From the NCBI GenBank assembly GCA_033239525.1, contig BSYO01000003.1, positions 9,790,001-9,854,000 of the forward strand: a stretch of DNA of 64,000 nucleotides, in the 5' to 3' direction. Origin of the DNA: Nepenthes gracilis. Lineage: Eukaryota; Streptophyta; Magnoliopsida; Caryophyllales; Nepenthaceae. The position numbers and the translations under genes were made by a program. The notes under the pieces are model-generated. The model had not been told where the DNA came from, made no database searches, and saw nothing but the letters and a program-made list of their open reading frames with translations. Every line of letters begins with the position of its first letter. Position 1 is the first letter of the stretch. This document shows positions 1 to 12,830 of the stretch, piece after piece.

Positions 1-49
1 ATTCAGAGTTCAGAGCAATAAACAATCTTCGTTAGAGAGAGAGAGAGAG

Positions 50-3000
50 ATGGCTCGACATTGTAAGATTGCTTTTGTGAGAGAGCTGTCATCATGGATA
101 CAGAAGAATGCTAGAGAAAACAGTCCTCAAACTGCAACCTTTCATGTCACAATCACCATAATCTTCTGCTTCACGGTTGCATTTTTCGTCATAGTTCTTG
201 CTATGTTCGTCAACCATCGGATTAGCAAGATGATGGTCTTGGAAGAATACTACTACCCTAATCAGCTGGTTTCCCCATGCTCTCCATGCAACGCTGGTCG
301 TCTATTTTCTGACATCTCAGTGCCATCGATCGGACGGTCAGGAACGCGCACGGATTTAAAGGAATGGATAGCGCCGACGGAGATATGGCATTCCATGAGT
401 GACGGGGAGTTGATGTGGAGAGCTTCAATGGTGCCTGGTATCGTGGCCTATCCGTACGATAGGAGGGCAAAGTTGGCATTTATGTTCTTGAGCAGGGGAA
501 GATTGCCACTTGCACCTTTATGGGAGTTGTTCTTCAAGGGACATGACGATCTTTTTACGATATACTTGCACACGTCGCCCAACTCTACGGATGAGCCGCT
601 CCCGTCGTCGGTGTTTTATAAACGCCGAATCCCCAGCAAGGTATAAAATATAGCCAACAAGGAAAATTACTACACCCTGCCACCTTTCGAGTTTCTTCTT
701 CATGAAACAGAAATTTTATGATATTTTTTTTCTTTTTTCTGATTTTTTAAATATAATTATATTTTTTAAATTTTTTTATAATATTAATATTTATTAAATA
801 TTAAGTTAAAAATAAAAAATATTCTTTAAAAAATTAATTTTTTAAATATTATTATATAATATTTAAATTTTAACTATTAAATTTTTTTTCAATTAAATGG
901 TTAAAATTAGAAAAATAGGATCCCCTGCTCCCAAACTTCACAGAGAAGGATCTCCTGCTCCCCAAGGGGCCATCTTTTTCATATATGGAAATGCTAGTAG
1001 GGTTAATCTATCTATCTTATAAGTAATATCGGTTTATTTTTAGGGATATATATGTATATATAAAGCTCTAGTTGTAGTGTTATATGATAATTGCTGGTAT
1101 TTTATTCTATATATATTATTTAAATGGTTATTTCTATATTTTTTGAAATATTTATATCTATTAAATATAAAATTTAAATATAAAAAAATTAAAAAAAATG
1201 TGATAACCTGGATCTGAATCACTCAAACTAATCCCAACAGACTACGTAAAAAAATTTAAATCATAAATAATTATTATAAATTGATCGTAAATAAAATGCT
1301 TATCATAAAATCAATTCTTCAAGAAGAGTGATAACATAAATATCAATAAATAAAATAAACTCAATAGAATATAGTTCCTATGAAAATATCCCACATCTAT
1401 CAAAAGGGTAAATAAAATCTCCTATCTCTTGTCATAAATGATATTGGATCCTTAGAGTCTTCTTTACCTAAAAATCTCCATGATAAATGTATGATTACCT
1501 TTAACTCCTTATCAGTTTCATCTACTCTGAATCCAAAAAATATAAGTATGAGTCAAATATTAAATAAAGATATAATCAATAATATTAAAAATTAATAAAA
1601 TATCTTAGATAATAATATTAAATATATAAAAGCAATACTAATGTGCAATTAATCATTATCTTTCTGAAACTCAATATTGTATCGTAATTATAACTTAAAA
1701 AACTATAATAATAACTATCAATGGTCTCCATTGAAATCATACTTTAAGAGTGCAATTGAGATTCCATAAAATACAAAATATTAATTAGAATATAAGTTTT
1801 ATTGAATCTATCTCAATAGATGTTACAATTATAAGACATTATAACAATCTTATAAGATTTTATTTTATCACTGTAAGCCAACAATTACATACTCGGTACC
1901 AACAACTAGGTAATATCCTTAAAGTATTGATATTCACAAGTTTGCCAAGTAATCAATTTTATAGTCTTATGATACCTCACTAGCCATGTTATACAAGTAT
2001 CGAATTCAATTCTCCTAAATAATATTCTCATTATCCCATCAAGATAAGTCCTGAATATGCCACGCTCGTATTCGTATAGTCTAATTTACATACCAATGGT
2101 GTAAGGAATATTCTATCTCAAGACCACATATCAAACCTAAAATCTCTTGGTATGATATTCCTTAACATCCTATCGTGTGTTGTATATAGGACTATAAATA
2201 TCATTCTAGGAATATAAACATCAATCTATCAGGATATAAAAATTAATATCGTAAAATTATAGACAGTATAAGGTTTCGCATATTTTATATTTCATAAGAT
2301 CGTAACAATTTCATACAATCTTATTTACTTTAATTATGGATAATAATAAAGCTATGGACGTAATAGAAGATAACAGAAAGAAATGGCCACCTAAAAAATA
2401 AGAAAAATTCATAAAATATCCATTTAAAAAAATTTATCTGGCATTTGAGCACTGATCTAGCACGACCAAATCGTTGAATCATCAACTCTAAGAAAATAAA
2501 AGGTCTGCATTATAATCCAATAGTAAGGCATAAAAACAACATATACTTTAAATCCAAATTAAATGAACTCAAATGAACATTTAGGTCTCAAACTATTGCT
2601 TCTACCAGGAGGATAAAATATCTTAAACCATTAATAATTTATTAATAACCATTAAAACATGGATTAGCATATTTTACAAGGATAAAATAGTTGAAATCTT
2701 GTTCACCTTCATCAATACCCGAAAGTAATAGCGGCTCAACCATAGTCTCAGTGAAAGCTAGTTCCAATTTATATAGTCGTGTGTTTGTCAATTAATTGCT
2801 ACGCCTTCAGTTAATTGAAACTATATTTTATTAATGTAATATTAAACTTAGCAAATTATATTTTAAGAACGGCAAACTTATTATCATAAGCGCATTAAGT
2901 TATTATGTAAACAATTATTCTTAACATTAATCATCGCCTCTCTTAAATATAAGATGAATATATTTTAATATTCATCATAATATATTTGACACACAATTGC

Positions 3001-5431
3001 TACCATTTCGGATTATTAAAATCATATTTTGTAAATATAATACTAAACTACAGATATCATGTTATAAGAGTAGCACATTCAGGGTTATAAATATATTGAT
3101 TTATTACATATATGATTGACTTGAATTTGACTCTAGCCTTAGCAATAGTGGGTGGAAACCAAATTTATGTAATTATTATAGCATCCTAATCATTGGATTA
3201 TGACCACTTTAGATAATTAAAGTCATATTTCGGCAATGTAGTATTACACACAGCATATCTTAGAGAAAAAACATCATATTCACAAGCATGAAAACACCAA
3301 TTAAAAATATAAATAGTTTGTTCAAAAATAGTTTAAAAACTGATTTCTCTTCTCATCTGGTCATTATTCATCATCTTCCTCCTCTAAACGTCACTATTCA
3401 TCAATTTGCAGACATGAAAACTTACTCCTAATCAACACCTCTTACTTTAAAATTCACACTTTTATACGAAAATACAAGTAAATTAACAAAGTCAACAAAT
3501 CCTTCAACTAGAATCATAAATGAACCGTGAAGAACAAAATTGAATGATATAAAGTTAGTACATGGAGTCCAAATCAGGATTATGAAAACGAGTAAAATCA
3601 TGAATAAGAAGATGGAATACACTTTGCAATAGAGTAGCATAGAATCGAGGAGAAACAATAAACCACTTTCCTGGTGTTCTCCTTCCAAGGTGCAACAGCA
3701 AAACTCGCAGGCCCGGATCTCTCTCTCTCTCTCTCTGTAACTGAATGGAAGTAATTGGTAAACGAAGGAAGATAAGCTCTTATCAAAGAAGAGGAGGCGA
3801 AAGAGGAAAGGAGGAATGGCTATGTTTGACGAGAGGAGAAGAGGAACGATCGGGTGATGAGGGAAGAAGAAGAGGGACAACTACGAGGCTGATGAAGAGG
3901 CATAAGTCAAATAAATTTAAATTGATTAATATTAATTTAATTAGTTTTCATTTTATTAATTATAAATAAATACTTATTAATGTCATAATAAATTATAATT
4001 TTTTTAGGTACTAAAAATAATTTCTATTTATTGATGATAAAATTATCAAAATATTCTTTCAATGATTCTTCAAATTTTATATATTTAGTCTCAATATGAA
4101 ATTAGTCTAAGCTTGTTTTAATTAATGACTCCCCTTGGGTGACAAGTCCAGCAAATTTGAATTGAAATATTGAGATATTATAAAAATTATTTAGAGTACC
4201 ATTTTGAAGATTTAAGTATTATTTATGACACTAAGATACCAAAAGGTGTTAGAGTATCCCTCCGTCCACTCACCAAATACCCTTTAGGCACCCTGTTTAT
4301 AAATAAACAGATAAAATATCATGTTATTAAAATTTATTTGAAAAGCATCTAAAGAATGTTCCCAAATGTTTTTAAAACTCTATTTGGCATAACATCATTT
4401 GATGTTATGTCCTCTCTTTTTGATTCTTATGTGGTTAGCTTTATAATTCTTAAATACAAATATTATATCTTTTTGCCTATAATCAGCATTATGAATTTTG
4501 TTGATACTATCAAAATAAATATTTATTGTAATACTTAAAACTTGTAATATAGTGTAATAAATATTAACTTATTTTCTTTGCTTGATATTGTCATGAAATT
4601 ATTATACTTTTGGAACAACTTTGTCTTCTGTAATAGGCCAAATTTGCCAATATACAAAAGAAAAAAATAAATGCCATTTTGAGTTTTCCATAAAAATTAA
4701 AATCCTGATCGTTACAGGATGGAGGCAAAAATGGCAATGCCTTTTGTTTTGCATGATCATTAGTTTCTTGGCAGGTAGTCGAATGGGGAAAGGCAACAAT
4801 GGTAGACGCGGAAAGAAGACTACTGGCCAATGCCCTCCTCGACTTCTCGAACGAGAGATTCATACTCCTCTCCGAAGCCTGCATTCCCTTATTCAACTTC
4901 CCTACAATCTACAGCTACCTCTTCAACTCCAACCACAGCTACGTTGGGTCGTTTGACGACCCGAGAAGCACCGGTCGAGGGCGATACAACATGAGGATGT
5001 GGCCCACCATCTCGATCTCCGACTGGCGTAAAGGCTCCCAGTGGTTCGAAGTAGGCCGAAAGCTCGCTGTTAGAATCGTATCCGACATTGAGTTCTACCC
5101 GGTCCTCCGAGACCACTGCCGCCGGCCGTGTTACATGGACGAGCACTATGTGGCCACTCTCGTGGCAAAGCTTGGGGCCGACCTGAACTCAAATCGGAGT
5201 GTCACTTGGGTTGATTGGTCTCGACCGGGCCCACATCCTGCTACTTTTTGGAGGAAGGATGTGAATGAGGAGTTTTTGAGTAGGCTTAGGGCACAAAGAA
5301 ACTGTAGTTACAATGGCATCGAGGGTTCCATTTGCTTCTTGTTTGCTAGGAAGTTTCATGCTAGCACCCTTCAGCCTTTGATGAGGATTGCTTCCTCGTT
5401 ACTAGGGTTTAATGAATCCCAAGCTATCTAG
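50..5431 (+). CDS. BC10-like GT14 (core-2/I-branching) glycosyltransferase, two exons
   Basis: Exons are 50-640 and 4775-5431, joined in phase 0 by a GT-AG intron; the product is 415 aa. The joined reading gives the family block around the junction (IPSK then VVEWGKATMVDAERRL), which fixes the splice sites. Residues about 28-54 form one hydrophobic segment after a short basic N-terminus, as in type II Golgi proteins. Conserved stretches include [14 protein letters not shown] in exon 1 and FILLSEACIPLFNFPTIYSYL, WRKGSQWF, CYMDEHYVATL and TWVDWSRPGPHPATF in exon 2. Plant GT14 proteins are predicted to add sugars to wall or arabinogalactan-protein glycans; the exact reaction of this copy is not visible. 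The start is the first ATG, directly after a GA-repeat leader. Length is near normal and no damage was seen. A broken tandem copy follows at 5622. Confidence 0.88.
641..4774 (+). other. Large AT-rich intron of the GT14 gene
   Basis: The intron begins GTATAAA after IPSK and ends TTCTTGGCAG before the next family block. It is 4.1 kb, very AT-rich, and holds no credible coding region. The 1200-3900 part contains a CT run and a purine-rich stretch near 3770-3900, and may include an old, unidentified insertion, but I could not find paired ends or a target duplication. Confidence 0.75.
3718..3736 (+). repeat. (CT)n microsatellite
   Basis: A short uninterrupted CT dinucleotide run inside the GT14 intron. 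Confidence 0.85.
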
Positions 5432-6702
5432 AATATTGTTTGTGCTTTAATATTGTGTTAGACCACAATATAACTATTTCATCACTTCAAATAATTTTTT
5501 TAATATTTTAAATATTAATATTAAAAATTAAAAAAAAAACTAACTTATTATTATTATTATTTTTTGTTTTAACCTTCTTTCATGTTCTCTTCTCTGCTTC
5601 CCCGGCCTTACTTTGGGCATCATGCTTAGCTTCTCTTCCCAAAGATTCTTGTTCATTAATCCAGAACTGGCACAACTCTCCCTCACCCCTAATTCCTCAT
5701 CAACGCCGCTGCCACTTCCTCCTGTGCCGCCCTTGAAGTTGCCAGAACTGATGCACGATATGGACGATGAGGTGCTGCTGTCGAGAGCTTCGATGGTTCC
5801 AATGGTAAACGAGTTTCCATTCAAAGAGTTCCGAAGGTGGCTTTCAGGTTCTTGACGAAAGGGTATCTTCCGTTCCCTCCCTTGTGGGAGTTGTTTTTCA
5901 AGGGGCGTGAGGGCCTTCACTCCAATTATGTTCACTCCGATCCATCCTTTGCCGCTCCGGAGACGGAAACCGGTGTTTTTCGATGCCGGAGAATTCTGAA
6001 TATCATTTAAATATTTTTAAGTAATATAATATTATATTTATCTATCTATATTAATAAATCTATATAAAGAATAAATAAATAACCAAACACCATATTATTT
6101 CAAAATAATTAAAAAGCCACTTTGACAAGGAGGCTTGACACTCTGGTAGTTCAACATCCTGGCGGCTTTGCAGTTTATTAGTGTTACCACTTTGCCTCTC
6201 AGATCCTCAAATATCTAGAATTTCATAGGCTTTTAGGTTTAAACTTTTACCCTATTTAAAGGAATTTTGATTGGAAATTTGTTTTTAAACAATCAATACT
6301 TTAATTTATCAGAAGATAGAAATTTATCATAATTGTTAATATTAAGCATTACCATTTGTTTTAACCATATTATTAATTCCAAATTCTACAGTAATTCAAT
6401 CACCTTTTGTTGTCCTCTATAAACTATATAGGATTAATGCAGGAAAGTTAAATCCGGAAATTTCAATATGATTTGATGGGTATTATTACCCGAATAATTG
6501 ATAAGCCACCCGGGGAATGAAAATATGGAAACTCCTAATAACTTCTACGGTTCGATTTTGTAAGAGAACCGCCATAACCAGCCGGAGGAGTTAAGAAACC
6601 ACCCGGAGTGGGAAGTTAAGAAACCACCCGGAGTGGGAAGTTAAGAAACCACCCGGAGTGGGAGGTTAAGAAACCAACGGAAGTTGGAAAAAACCAAATG
6701 CA

Positions 6703-6735
6703 CTTATCCGGAGAAGTATAACTTCTCCGGATAAG
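6703..6735. promoter_or_regulatory. Perfect palindrome just upstream of the E1 TATA box
   Basis: CTTATCCGGAGAAGT, the spacer ATA, then the exact reverse complement. It sits about 21 bp before the TATAAAA box in U3 and is preserved unchanged in the 3' LTR at 15531-15563, although the sequence just after it differs between the two LTRs. It could be a dimeric factor site or a hairpin; its function is inferred only from position. Confidence 0.7.
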
Positions 6736-6756
6736 TTCTAAACCGAAAAAAAGCCC

Positions 6757-6763
6757 TATAAAA
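6757..6763 (+). promoter_or_regulatory. TATA box of the E1 LTR
   Basis: TATAAAA in the context CCCTATAAAAGG, in the middle of the LTR where a U3 promoter is expected; the same string is present in the 3' LTR. Confidence 0.75.
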
Positions 6764-7066
6764 GGAAAGGTAATCCTCAGAGGAAAGGGACTTCTTTTCG
6801 GTCCAGAAAAAACTCTCTCTCTAATTATCTAAAAGAAGAATAAAATTAACTCTTTCCCTTTTACTCTCAAAAAAGGCAAATGACTGACTTGAGCGTTGGA
6901 GTGCCTTTGGGGATTTAGCCCCATTGGCCTGCTGACCATCTTGTCTACTGTTGTGTTGTACAGAACGTGAGTTCGAGAAGACGGAGTAGCAAAAATCACC
7001 TCATTCCTTCATTGGACCGGATCCGCAATTCCATATCCGTCTGAACTCCGGACTAGATCCGCAACA

Positions 7067-7084
7067 TTGGCGCCGTCTGTGGGA
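7067..7084 (+). other. E1 primer-binding site
   Basis: TTGGCGCCGTCTGTGGG starts directly after the LTR end. TGG at the start is complementary to a tRNA CCA end. The same core occurs at the equivalent site in E2 (22069) and E4 (43128-43143, -). The tRNA species was not assigned. Confidence 0.8.
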
Positions 7085-7131
7085 ATTAGACAAAAGCTTG
7101 ATTCACCACTAAAAATATAAATATAAATAAA

Positions 7132-8721
7132 ATGGTTAACACTCGAACGCGTCAAAGTGCTCCGGCAATAAGTGCTCCGGAGATAAATGCTCCAACCTTA
7201 AGTATGCCGGCATTAGAAGATGCCATTCCTGAAAATAACACTCCTTTACCGGAGCAGGAAAGAAATCCACATGATCAACTCATACTGGCAATGAACGCCC
7301 GTATGGAACAAATGACTCAAGAGATTCAGTCTTTACGCAAAGAAGTGGGACGTCAAAAGCCGGACGCCCATTCTTCAGCAACACATGTTCCTGCTTCAAT
7401 GGAAGATAGGCGGAAGAAAAAATCAACTGTGCACATCCAAGAAAGAGTATTTTCAAGAGAAAGGGGCGAAGGCCGATCTCGCTTAGAGGGCCGATTGGGC
7501 CCTAGATCCGTAGAAGACAGCCCAGAAAGACGAAATCCCCGGAGTGAAAGAAGACATCTTGATCAGGAGGAAGCTTCCTCCAATTTGCCTCCGGATGGAA
7601 GAAATAAGCAACTATACCGGTCTGAAGCTCCTGAGGAATTGAGAGTTTATCTCAATTCTAAAAATGCCCAACATCATCAATCTGAAGCTCCAAAGGAATT
7701 GAGAACCTATCTCAATGCCAAGAACGTCAAGCATCTCCGATCCGAAGCTCCTGAGGAATTGAGAACTTATCTCAATTCCAAAAAATCTGCTGTTGTACCT
7801 CAGAGAGAAGAAAAATTAGAAAAGATGTGGGATTATCTTTTTGGAGAAAAATCTGAAGGACGGACCAGCGATCTAAGGAGGTCCCCATTCACAACAGAAA
7901 TCCGGACCTGTCCATTACCCCCGAAATTCAAAATGCCAGTCATTGACACATATGATGGAAGTACTGACCCAATGGATCATTTGGATCACTTTGGGACCTT
8001 ATTGAGTTTCCAAGGATTAGATGAAATGATGATGTGTCAATGTTTCCCATTGACTTTGAAGGGGGACGCAAGAATCTGGTTTTACCGAATGCCGTCTAAC
8101 TCAATTCGGTCTTTTAAAGAGTTAGCGGAAAATTTTCTCTCTCAATTTGCTTCAAGCCAAAGAATAGAAAAACAACCCTGGCACTTGGCCCGTATCAAAC
8201 AGGGTCCAAATGAAAACTTGAAGATCTTCCTATCAAGATTCACTTCCAAAGCTCATCGAATTCCACGCCTCACTGACGAAGTAAAATTAAACACTTTTAT
8301 TGCAAATCTGGAGCCAGGAAAATTCTTTAAACATTTGGCCCATACAAATCCACAAACTTTCAGAGAAGTGGAAGTTACTGCACGAGCGTACGTGGCAGCA
8401 GAGGAAGCCAATGAGGCCAAAAAGCCTGCCAGGGTGAATCCTCCTTATCAAGGATCACCAAAGAGAAGAAGAAACGAGGATGAGAGATCCCATCCAAAGG
8501 AGCCCAGAAGGAAGTTCAAGAATGAAGCACGAAGAGAATTCAGGCCCTTTGATCCTACCCCATTAAATGATTCAAGAACAAATATCATGATGCAAATACG
8601 GGAGGAAAAATTCTTCAAATGGCCAAGAGCCCCAAAGAACCCTGAAGCTGGAGATCAAAGCAAGTTTTGCCACTACCATCGCTCGCCTGGGCATGGAACT
8701 GAAGAATGCTGGACACTGTAA
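7132..8721 (+). CDS. E1 gag
   Basis: An open frame of 529 codons beginning MVNTRTRQSAP, which is similar to the gag starts of E2 and E4. A 20-residue unit (SEAPEELRxYLNSKN) is repeated three times at about residues 164-222 with an exact 60-bp period. The retrotransposon gag core (GDARIWFYRMPSNSIRSF) lies near residues 309-326, and a degenerate zinc-knuckle, CHYHRSPGHGTEEC, at about 513-526. The stop at 8719-8721 is probably a mutation, since the same frame runs on to 8952 with KEIENPIRKGHLKKF, a stretch shared with E4. The product would form the virus-like particle shell. Confidence 0.85.
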   Translation: MVNTRTRQSAPAISAPEINAPTLSMPALEDAIPENNTPLPEQERNPHDQLILAMNARMEQMTQEIQSLRKEVGRQKPDAHSSATHVPASMEDRRKKKSTVHIQERVFSRERGEGRSRLEGRLGPRSVEDSPERRNPRSERRHLDQEEASSNLPPDGRNKQLYRSEAPEELRVYLNSKNAQHHQSEAPKELRTYLNAKNVKHLRSEAPEELRTYLNSKKSAVVPQREEKLEKMWDYLFGEKSEGRTSDLRRSPFTTEIRTCPLPPKFKMPVIDTYDGSTDPMDHLDHFGTLLSFQGLDEMMMCQCFPLTLKGDARIWFYRMPSNSIRSFKELAENFLSQFASSQRIEKQPWHLARIKQGPNENLKIFLSRFTSKAHRIPRLTDEVKLNTFIANLEPGKFFKHLAHTNPQTFREVEVTARAYVAAEEANEAKKPARVNPPYQGSPKRRRNEDERSHPKEPRRKFKNEARREFRPFDPTPLNDSRTNIMMQIREEKFFKWPRAPKNPEAGDQSKFCHYHRSPGHGTEECWTL

Positions 8722-8900
8722 AAGGAAATTGAAAATCCGATCAGGAAAGGGCATCTTAAGAAATTCTTGAAAAAACCAGAGGAAAACCCTGGTGAAAGAC
8801 TGGAAGAAGAAGAGACGGAGCAGCCACAACTTAAAAGCCGTGTGGTGGCCGGAGTGGTAAACATGATAACTACCGGACCGGCCAAAGCTCAAACCGCCAA

Positions 8901-11900
8901 ATGGATGTCAACCGAAGTGCTAGGAAGCGGAAGTTTGAAAGTAATGATGTAATTTGTTTTAGTAAGGAAGATATGGATCATGTGAGGACCCCACATTCAG
9001 ATCCATTAGTTGTATCAGCTTTAGTTTCTGATGGTAACGTGGATTACCAGATGAAACGAATCTTTATTGATAATGGAAGCTCTAGTAATTTGCTTTATTT
9101 TGATGCTTTCATTAAGTTGGGTTTAAAAATTAATCAACTCCGGCCAGCCAATGGACCACTGTACGGAGTGGGAAATGAACCGGTCACAGTCAAAGGAACC
9201 ATCCAATTGGAGGTTACGTTGGAAACTTACCCAAGAACTGCTTCCCACGAACTAGCATTTCTGGTAGTGGACCTGCCTTCAGTTTATAACGCAATTCTGG
9301 GTCGGCCCTGCCTTGCAATTTTTGGAGCGGTAACATCTATTCCCCATTTAAAAATGAAGTTTCCAACATTAAATGGTGTTGGAGAAATATTGGGAGATCA
9401 AGTTACCGGACGAACATGCTATTTATCCCAAGTGGAGAAAAATGTTCAAGACCGGTCTGTGGAAGATTTTGATTATCGAGATGAAAGTACGTTGCAACAA
9501 GCACAGTCCGGAGAAGTTACTGATTTGATTCCGTTGGATCCAGCAGATCGGGAAAAATGCGTGCAAATAGGAAACTCATTGACCGGACCAGTTCGTGGGC
9601 GGTTAATTGAGTTCCTCCGGCGGAACAAGGATGTCTTTGCCTGGACATCATCTGATATGCCTGGGATTCCAACCGAAGTGATGGTCCATAAATTAAGTTT
9701 GGATCCTAATCACAAACCGATTAGACAAAAAAGAAGGAACTACTCGGTTGAAAAACTTATTGCAATCAAGGAGGAAGTGAAAAATTTACTGGATGTCGGT
9801 TTCATAAGGGAAGTCCAGTATCCGGACTGGCTTTCTAATGTGGTTATGGTAAAAAAGAGCAACGGAAAGTGGAGGATGTGCGTTGATTTTACCAATCTGA
9901 ATAAAGCCTGCCCAAAGGACAGTTTTTCTTTGCCAAGGATTGATTTATTAGTAGATTCAACTTCCGGACATGAACTTCTCAGTTTTATGGACGCGTACTC
10001 CGGTTATAATCAGATTAGCATGAGCCCGGAGGACGAAGAACACACCTCCTTTATGACCGACCAAGGTACTTACTGTTACAAAGTAATGCCGTTCGGATTA
10101 AAGAACGCCGGAGCAACATATCAAAGGCTCGTGAACAAATTGTTCGCAGACCAGATCGGCCGAAACATGGAGGTGTACGTAGATGATATGCTTGTTAAAA
10201 GTAGAGCCATGGATGATCACACCGCCGATTTGGAAGAAGCTTTTGAAGTGCTCCGGAAACATCGTATGAAATTAAATCCAACCAAATGTGCTTTCGGAGT
10301 ATCTTCAGGCAAATTCTTAGGATTTATCGTTTCAAAGCGAGGAATTGAGGCCAATCCGAAAAAAATAAAGGCGGTTGCAGAAATGAGTCCGCCAAAAACC
10401 ATAAAAGAAGTTCAACAGCTTACAGGAAGGCTAGTAGCACTCTCCCGATTTTTATCCAGATCGGCAGAAAAGTACCTACCATTTTTCAAAGCTTTAAGAG
10501 AAGCCAAAGCAAATGGTTTTCAGTGGACTGAAGAATGCCAAGCCGCTTTTTAAAATTTAAAAGAGTATTTAGCCAGCCCTCCTCTTCTGACGTCACCATT
10601 AGAGGGAGAGGAGTTATTTTTATATCTGGCGGTTTCTGATGCAGCATTAAATTCGGTCTTAATCCAGCAACAGACGGATGTTCAAAGACCGGTCTACTGT
10701 GTCAGTAAAACGCTGTCCGATGTGGAAAGCCGTTATACACACGCCGAAAAAATAGTGCTAGCGCTTGTTTATTCAGTAAGAAAGCTAAGGCCGTATTTCC
10801 AAGCCCATAAGATAACCGTCCTCACAGATCAACCTCTTAAAGGGATTTTACAAAAGCTGGACACATCAGGCCGACTGGTCAAATGGGCAATCGAACTTGG
10901 AGAATTCGATATTGAGTACAAGCCAAGACCGTCAATAAAAGGGCAGGCTTTGGCTGACTTTTTGGTTGAAACTTCCTTTTCAGCCCAAAATAATGAAGCA
11001 GAAGATCAAAGGATCGACCGGACTGAATTATCCACTCCATGGACGATGTACGTGGACGGATCTTTTACGCAATCAAGAAGCGGAGCCGGAGTGATTTTGC
11101 GAACTCCGGAAGGAATGGAAATTCCATATTCACTAAGACTTTCATTCCCAACGACAAATAACATAGCTGAATATGAAGCTCTGTTGGCCGAATTTCGGTT
11201 GGCCAAGGAATGTTCAGCAAAATATGTTGCGGTTTACAGTGACTCCGAACTAATGGTTAATCAAGTTCGAAGAGACTTTGAAGTATCAAATTCGTGTTTA
11301 GCAAAATACTTTGCTAAGGTGAGAAGTGCGTTTCAAGATTTTGATAAAATCGACGTGCACCATATCTCTAGAACGGAAAACGGAAAGGCTGACCAGTTAG
11401 CAAAGGCAGCAGCCATAGAAAATCCGGAGCAATACTCCCGGAGTATGAGAGAAGTTTTAACTACTCCAAGTATTGAAGAAGTAGATCAAGATATCCTACA
11501 AGTCACTAGTGATGAAAACTGGATGACTCCTTATTATCGATACCTAACTGACGGAGTAGTTCCAGAAAATCCGGACGAAGTAAAGAAAATAAAGAAAACT
11601 GCTGGCTGGTACGTTATCATTGATGGAAAACTGTACCATCGTGGGTACTCCGTCCCATATTTGAGATGCCTAACTTCGGAGGAGGCAGATTATGCATTTG
11701 GTGAGGTCCACCTTGGGATTTGCGGGTCCCATATAGGAGGAAAGAATCTTACCTTCAAATTGATTCGACAAGGTTATTTTTGGCCAACAATGAAAAAAGA
11801 TGCTGCTGACTTTGTCAAGAAATGTGAAAACTGCCAAATCCATGGAAGCATACCTCACGCACCTCCGACCGAACTGAAATCGTTATAAGCACCATGGCCG

Positions 11901-12753
11901 TTCGCGCAATGGGGGTGGACATACTGGGACCCTTCCCAGTAGCCGCTGGACAAAGGAGGTTTATAATAGTCGGAATAGATTATTTTACCAAGTGGGTGGA
12001 AGCGTCTCCCTTGGCAAAAATAACTGAACATAATGCGACGGAGTTCGTGCAACAAAACATTGTTTGCCGGTTTGGAGTTCCGGAAACGATAGTTACGATT
12101 AACGGAAACCAGTTTACAGGGAAGTGCTTCACTAAGTTCTGTTCAAATTTGAAGATCCGGTTAGCACACACCTCTGTTGCCTATCCACAAGCAAACGACC
12201 AAATAGAAGTAACTAACCGGATCTTACTACATGGTTTAAAAACCAAACGGAGGAAGCAGGGGGCTCTTGGGCTGATGAGTTGCCGTCAATTTTGTGGTGA
12301 AACCGGACGACTCCTAAAGAGTCAACAAAAGAAACGCCATTCAGTTTATGCTACGGAACCGAAGCAGTGATACCAATTGAGATAGGCTTGCCCAGCCTCC
12401 GGATAGAAAATTTTGATTCTCACAGCAATTCAAAACGGCTAAAAGAAAATCTTGACTTATTGGAGGAATCCAGAGAAACAGCAAGGGTACGGACTGCCGC
12501 TTATCAACAACGGATCGCACGATATTACAACAAGAGAACAAAAGCGCGACAGTTTGACGTGGGAGATTTAGTTTTGAGAAGCATACAAGCCACCGGAAAA
12601 ATTACGAATAGAAATAAGTTATCTCCCAATTGGGAAGGTCTGTTTATTGTTTCTGCTGTATTAAGAAATGATGCTTATAAATTACGCACCTTGAATGAAA
12701 AATTAGTGCCTAGAACTTGGAATACAATGCACTTGAAAAAATTCTTTCAATAA
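8901..12753 (+). pseudogene. E1 pol (protease-RT-RNase H-RNase H-like-integrase), broken
   Basis: Protease-like IDNGSSSNLLY lies at 9066. Reverse transcriptase runs about 9760-10330 with SFMDAYSGYNQI and the YVDDML active site at 10176-10193. RNase H follows, then a second RNase H-like domain from about 11046 (MYVDGSF, NNIAEYEALL). The integrase zinc domain (11709-11850) and core (from 11918) complete the order. Breaks: a frame change joins gag to pol near 8895; stops lie at 10551 and 11886; a missing base in a G run near 11911 shifts the integrase frame; another frame change and a stop lie near 12247-12300. The second catalytic Asp of integrase is replaced (TINGNQF). The reading frame ends at 12753 after a C-terminal integrase domain. 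Confidence 0.9.
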
Positions 12754-12830
12754 AGTTAAAATGTTTCTTTCCATTCAAAAAAGGATTTCCAATACATTTT
12801 TCCTTATCATCAGTACATCATTAATAAAAA

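Larger units (their letters stand above)
6474..7066 (+). repeat. E1 5' LTR
   Basis: Begins TGATGGGTATTATTACCC and ends at GCAACA before the primer-binding site. It contains three copies of a roughly 25-bp CACCCGGAGTGGGAAGTTAAG unit near 6595-6670, where the 3' LTR has two; this accounts for the length difference. A perfect 15-bp inverted repeat (6703-6735) precedes a TATAAAA box at 6757-6763. Confidence 0.95.

Noticed and set aside
3428..3880. 150-codon minus-strand frame in the GT14 intron
   Set aside because: Hydrophobic low-complexity reading across a CT microsatellite, with no recognisable motif; it lies within an intron of a gene on the other strand.
1199..4142. Possible LTR-like insertion in the GT14 intron beginning TGTGATAACC
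   Set aside because: No convincing partner end and no target duplication could be found.
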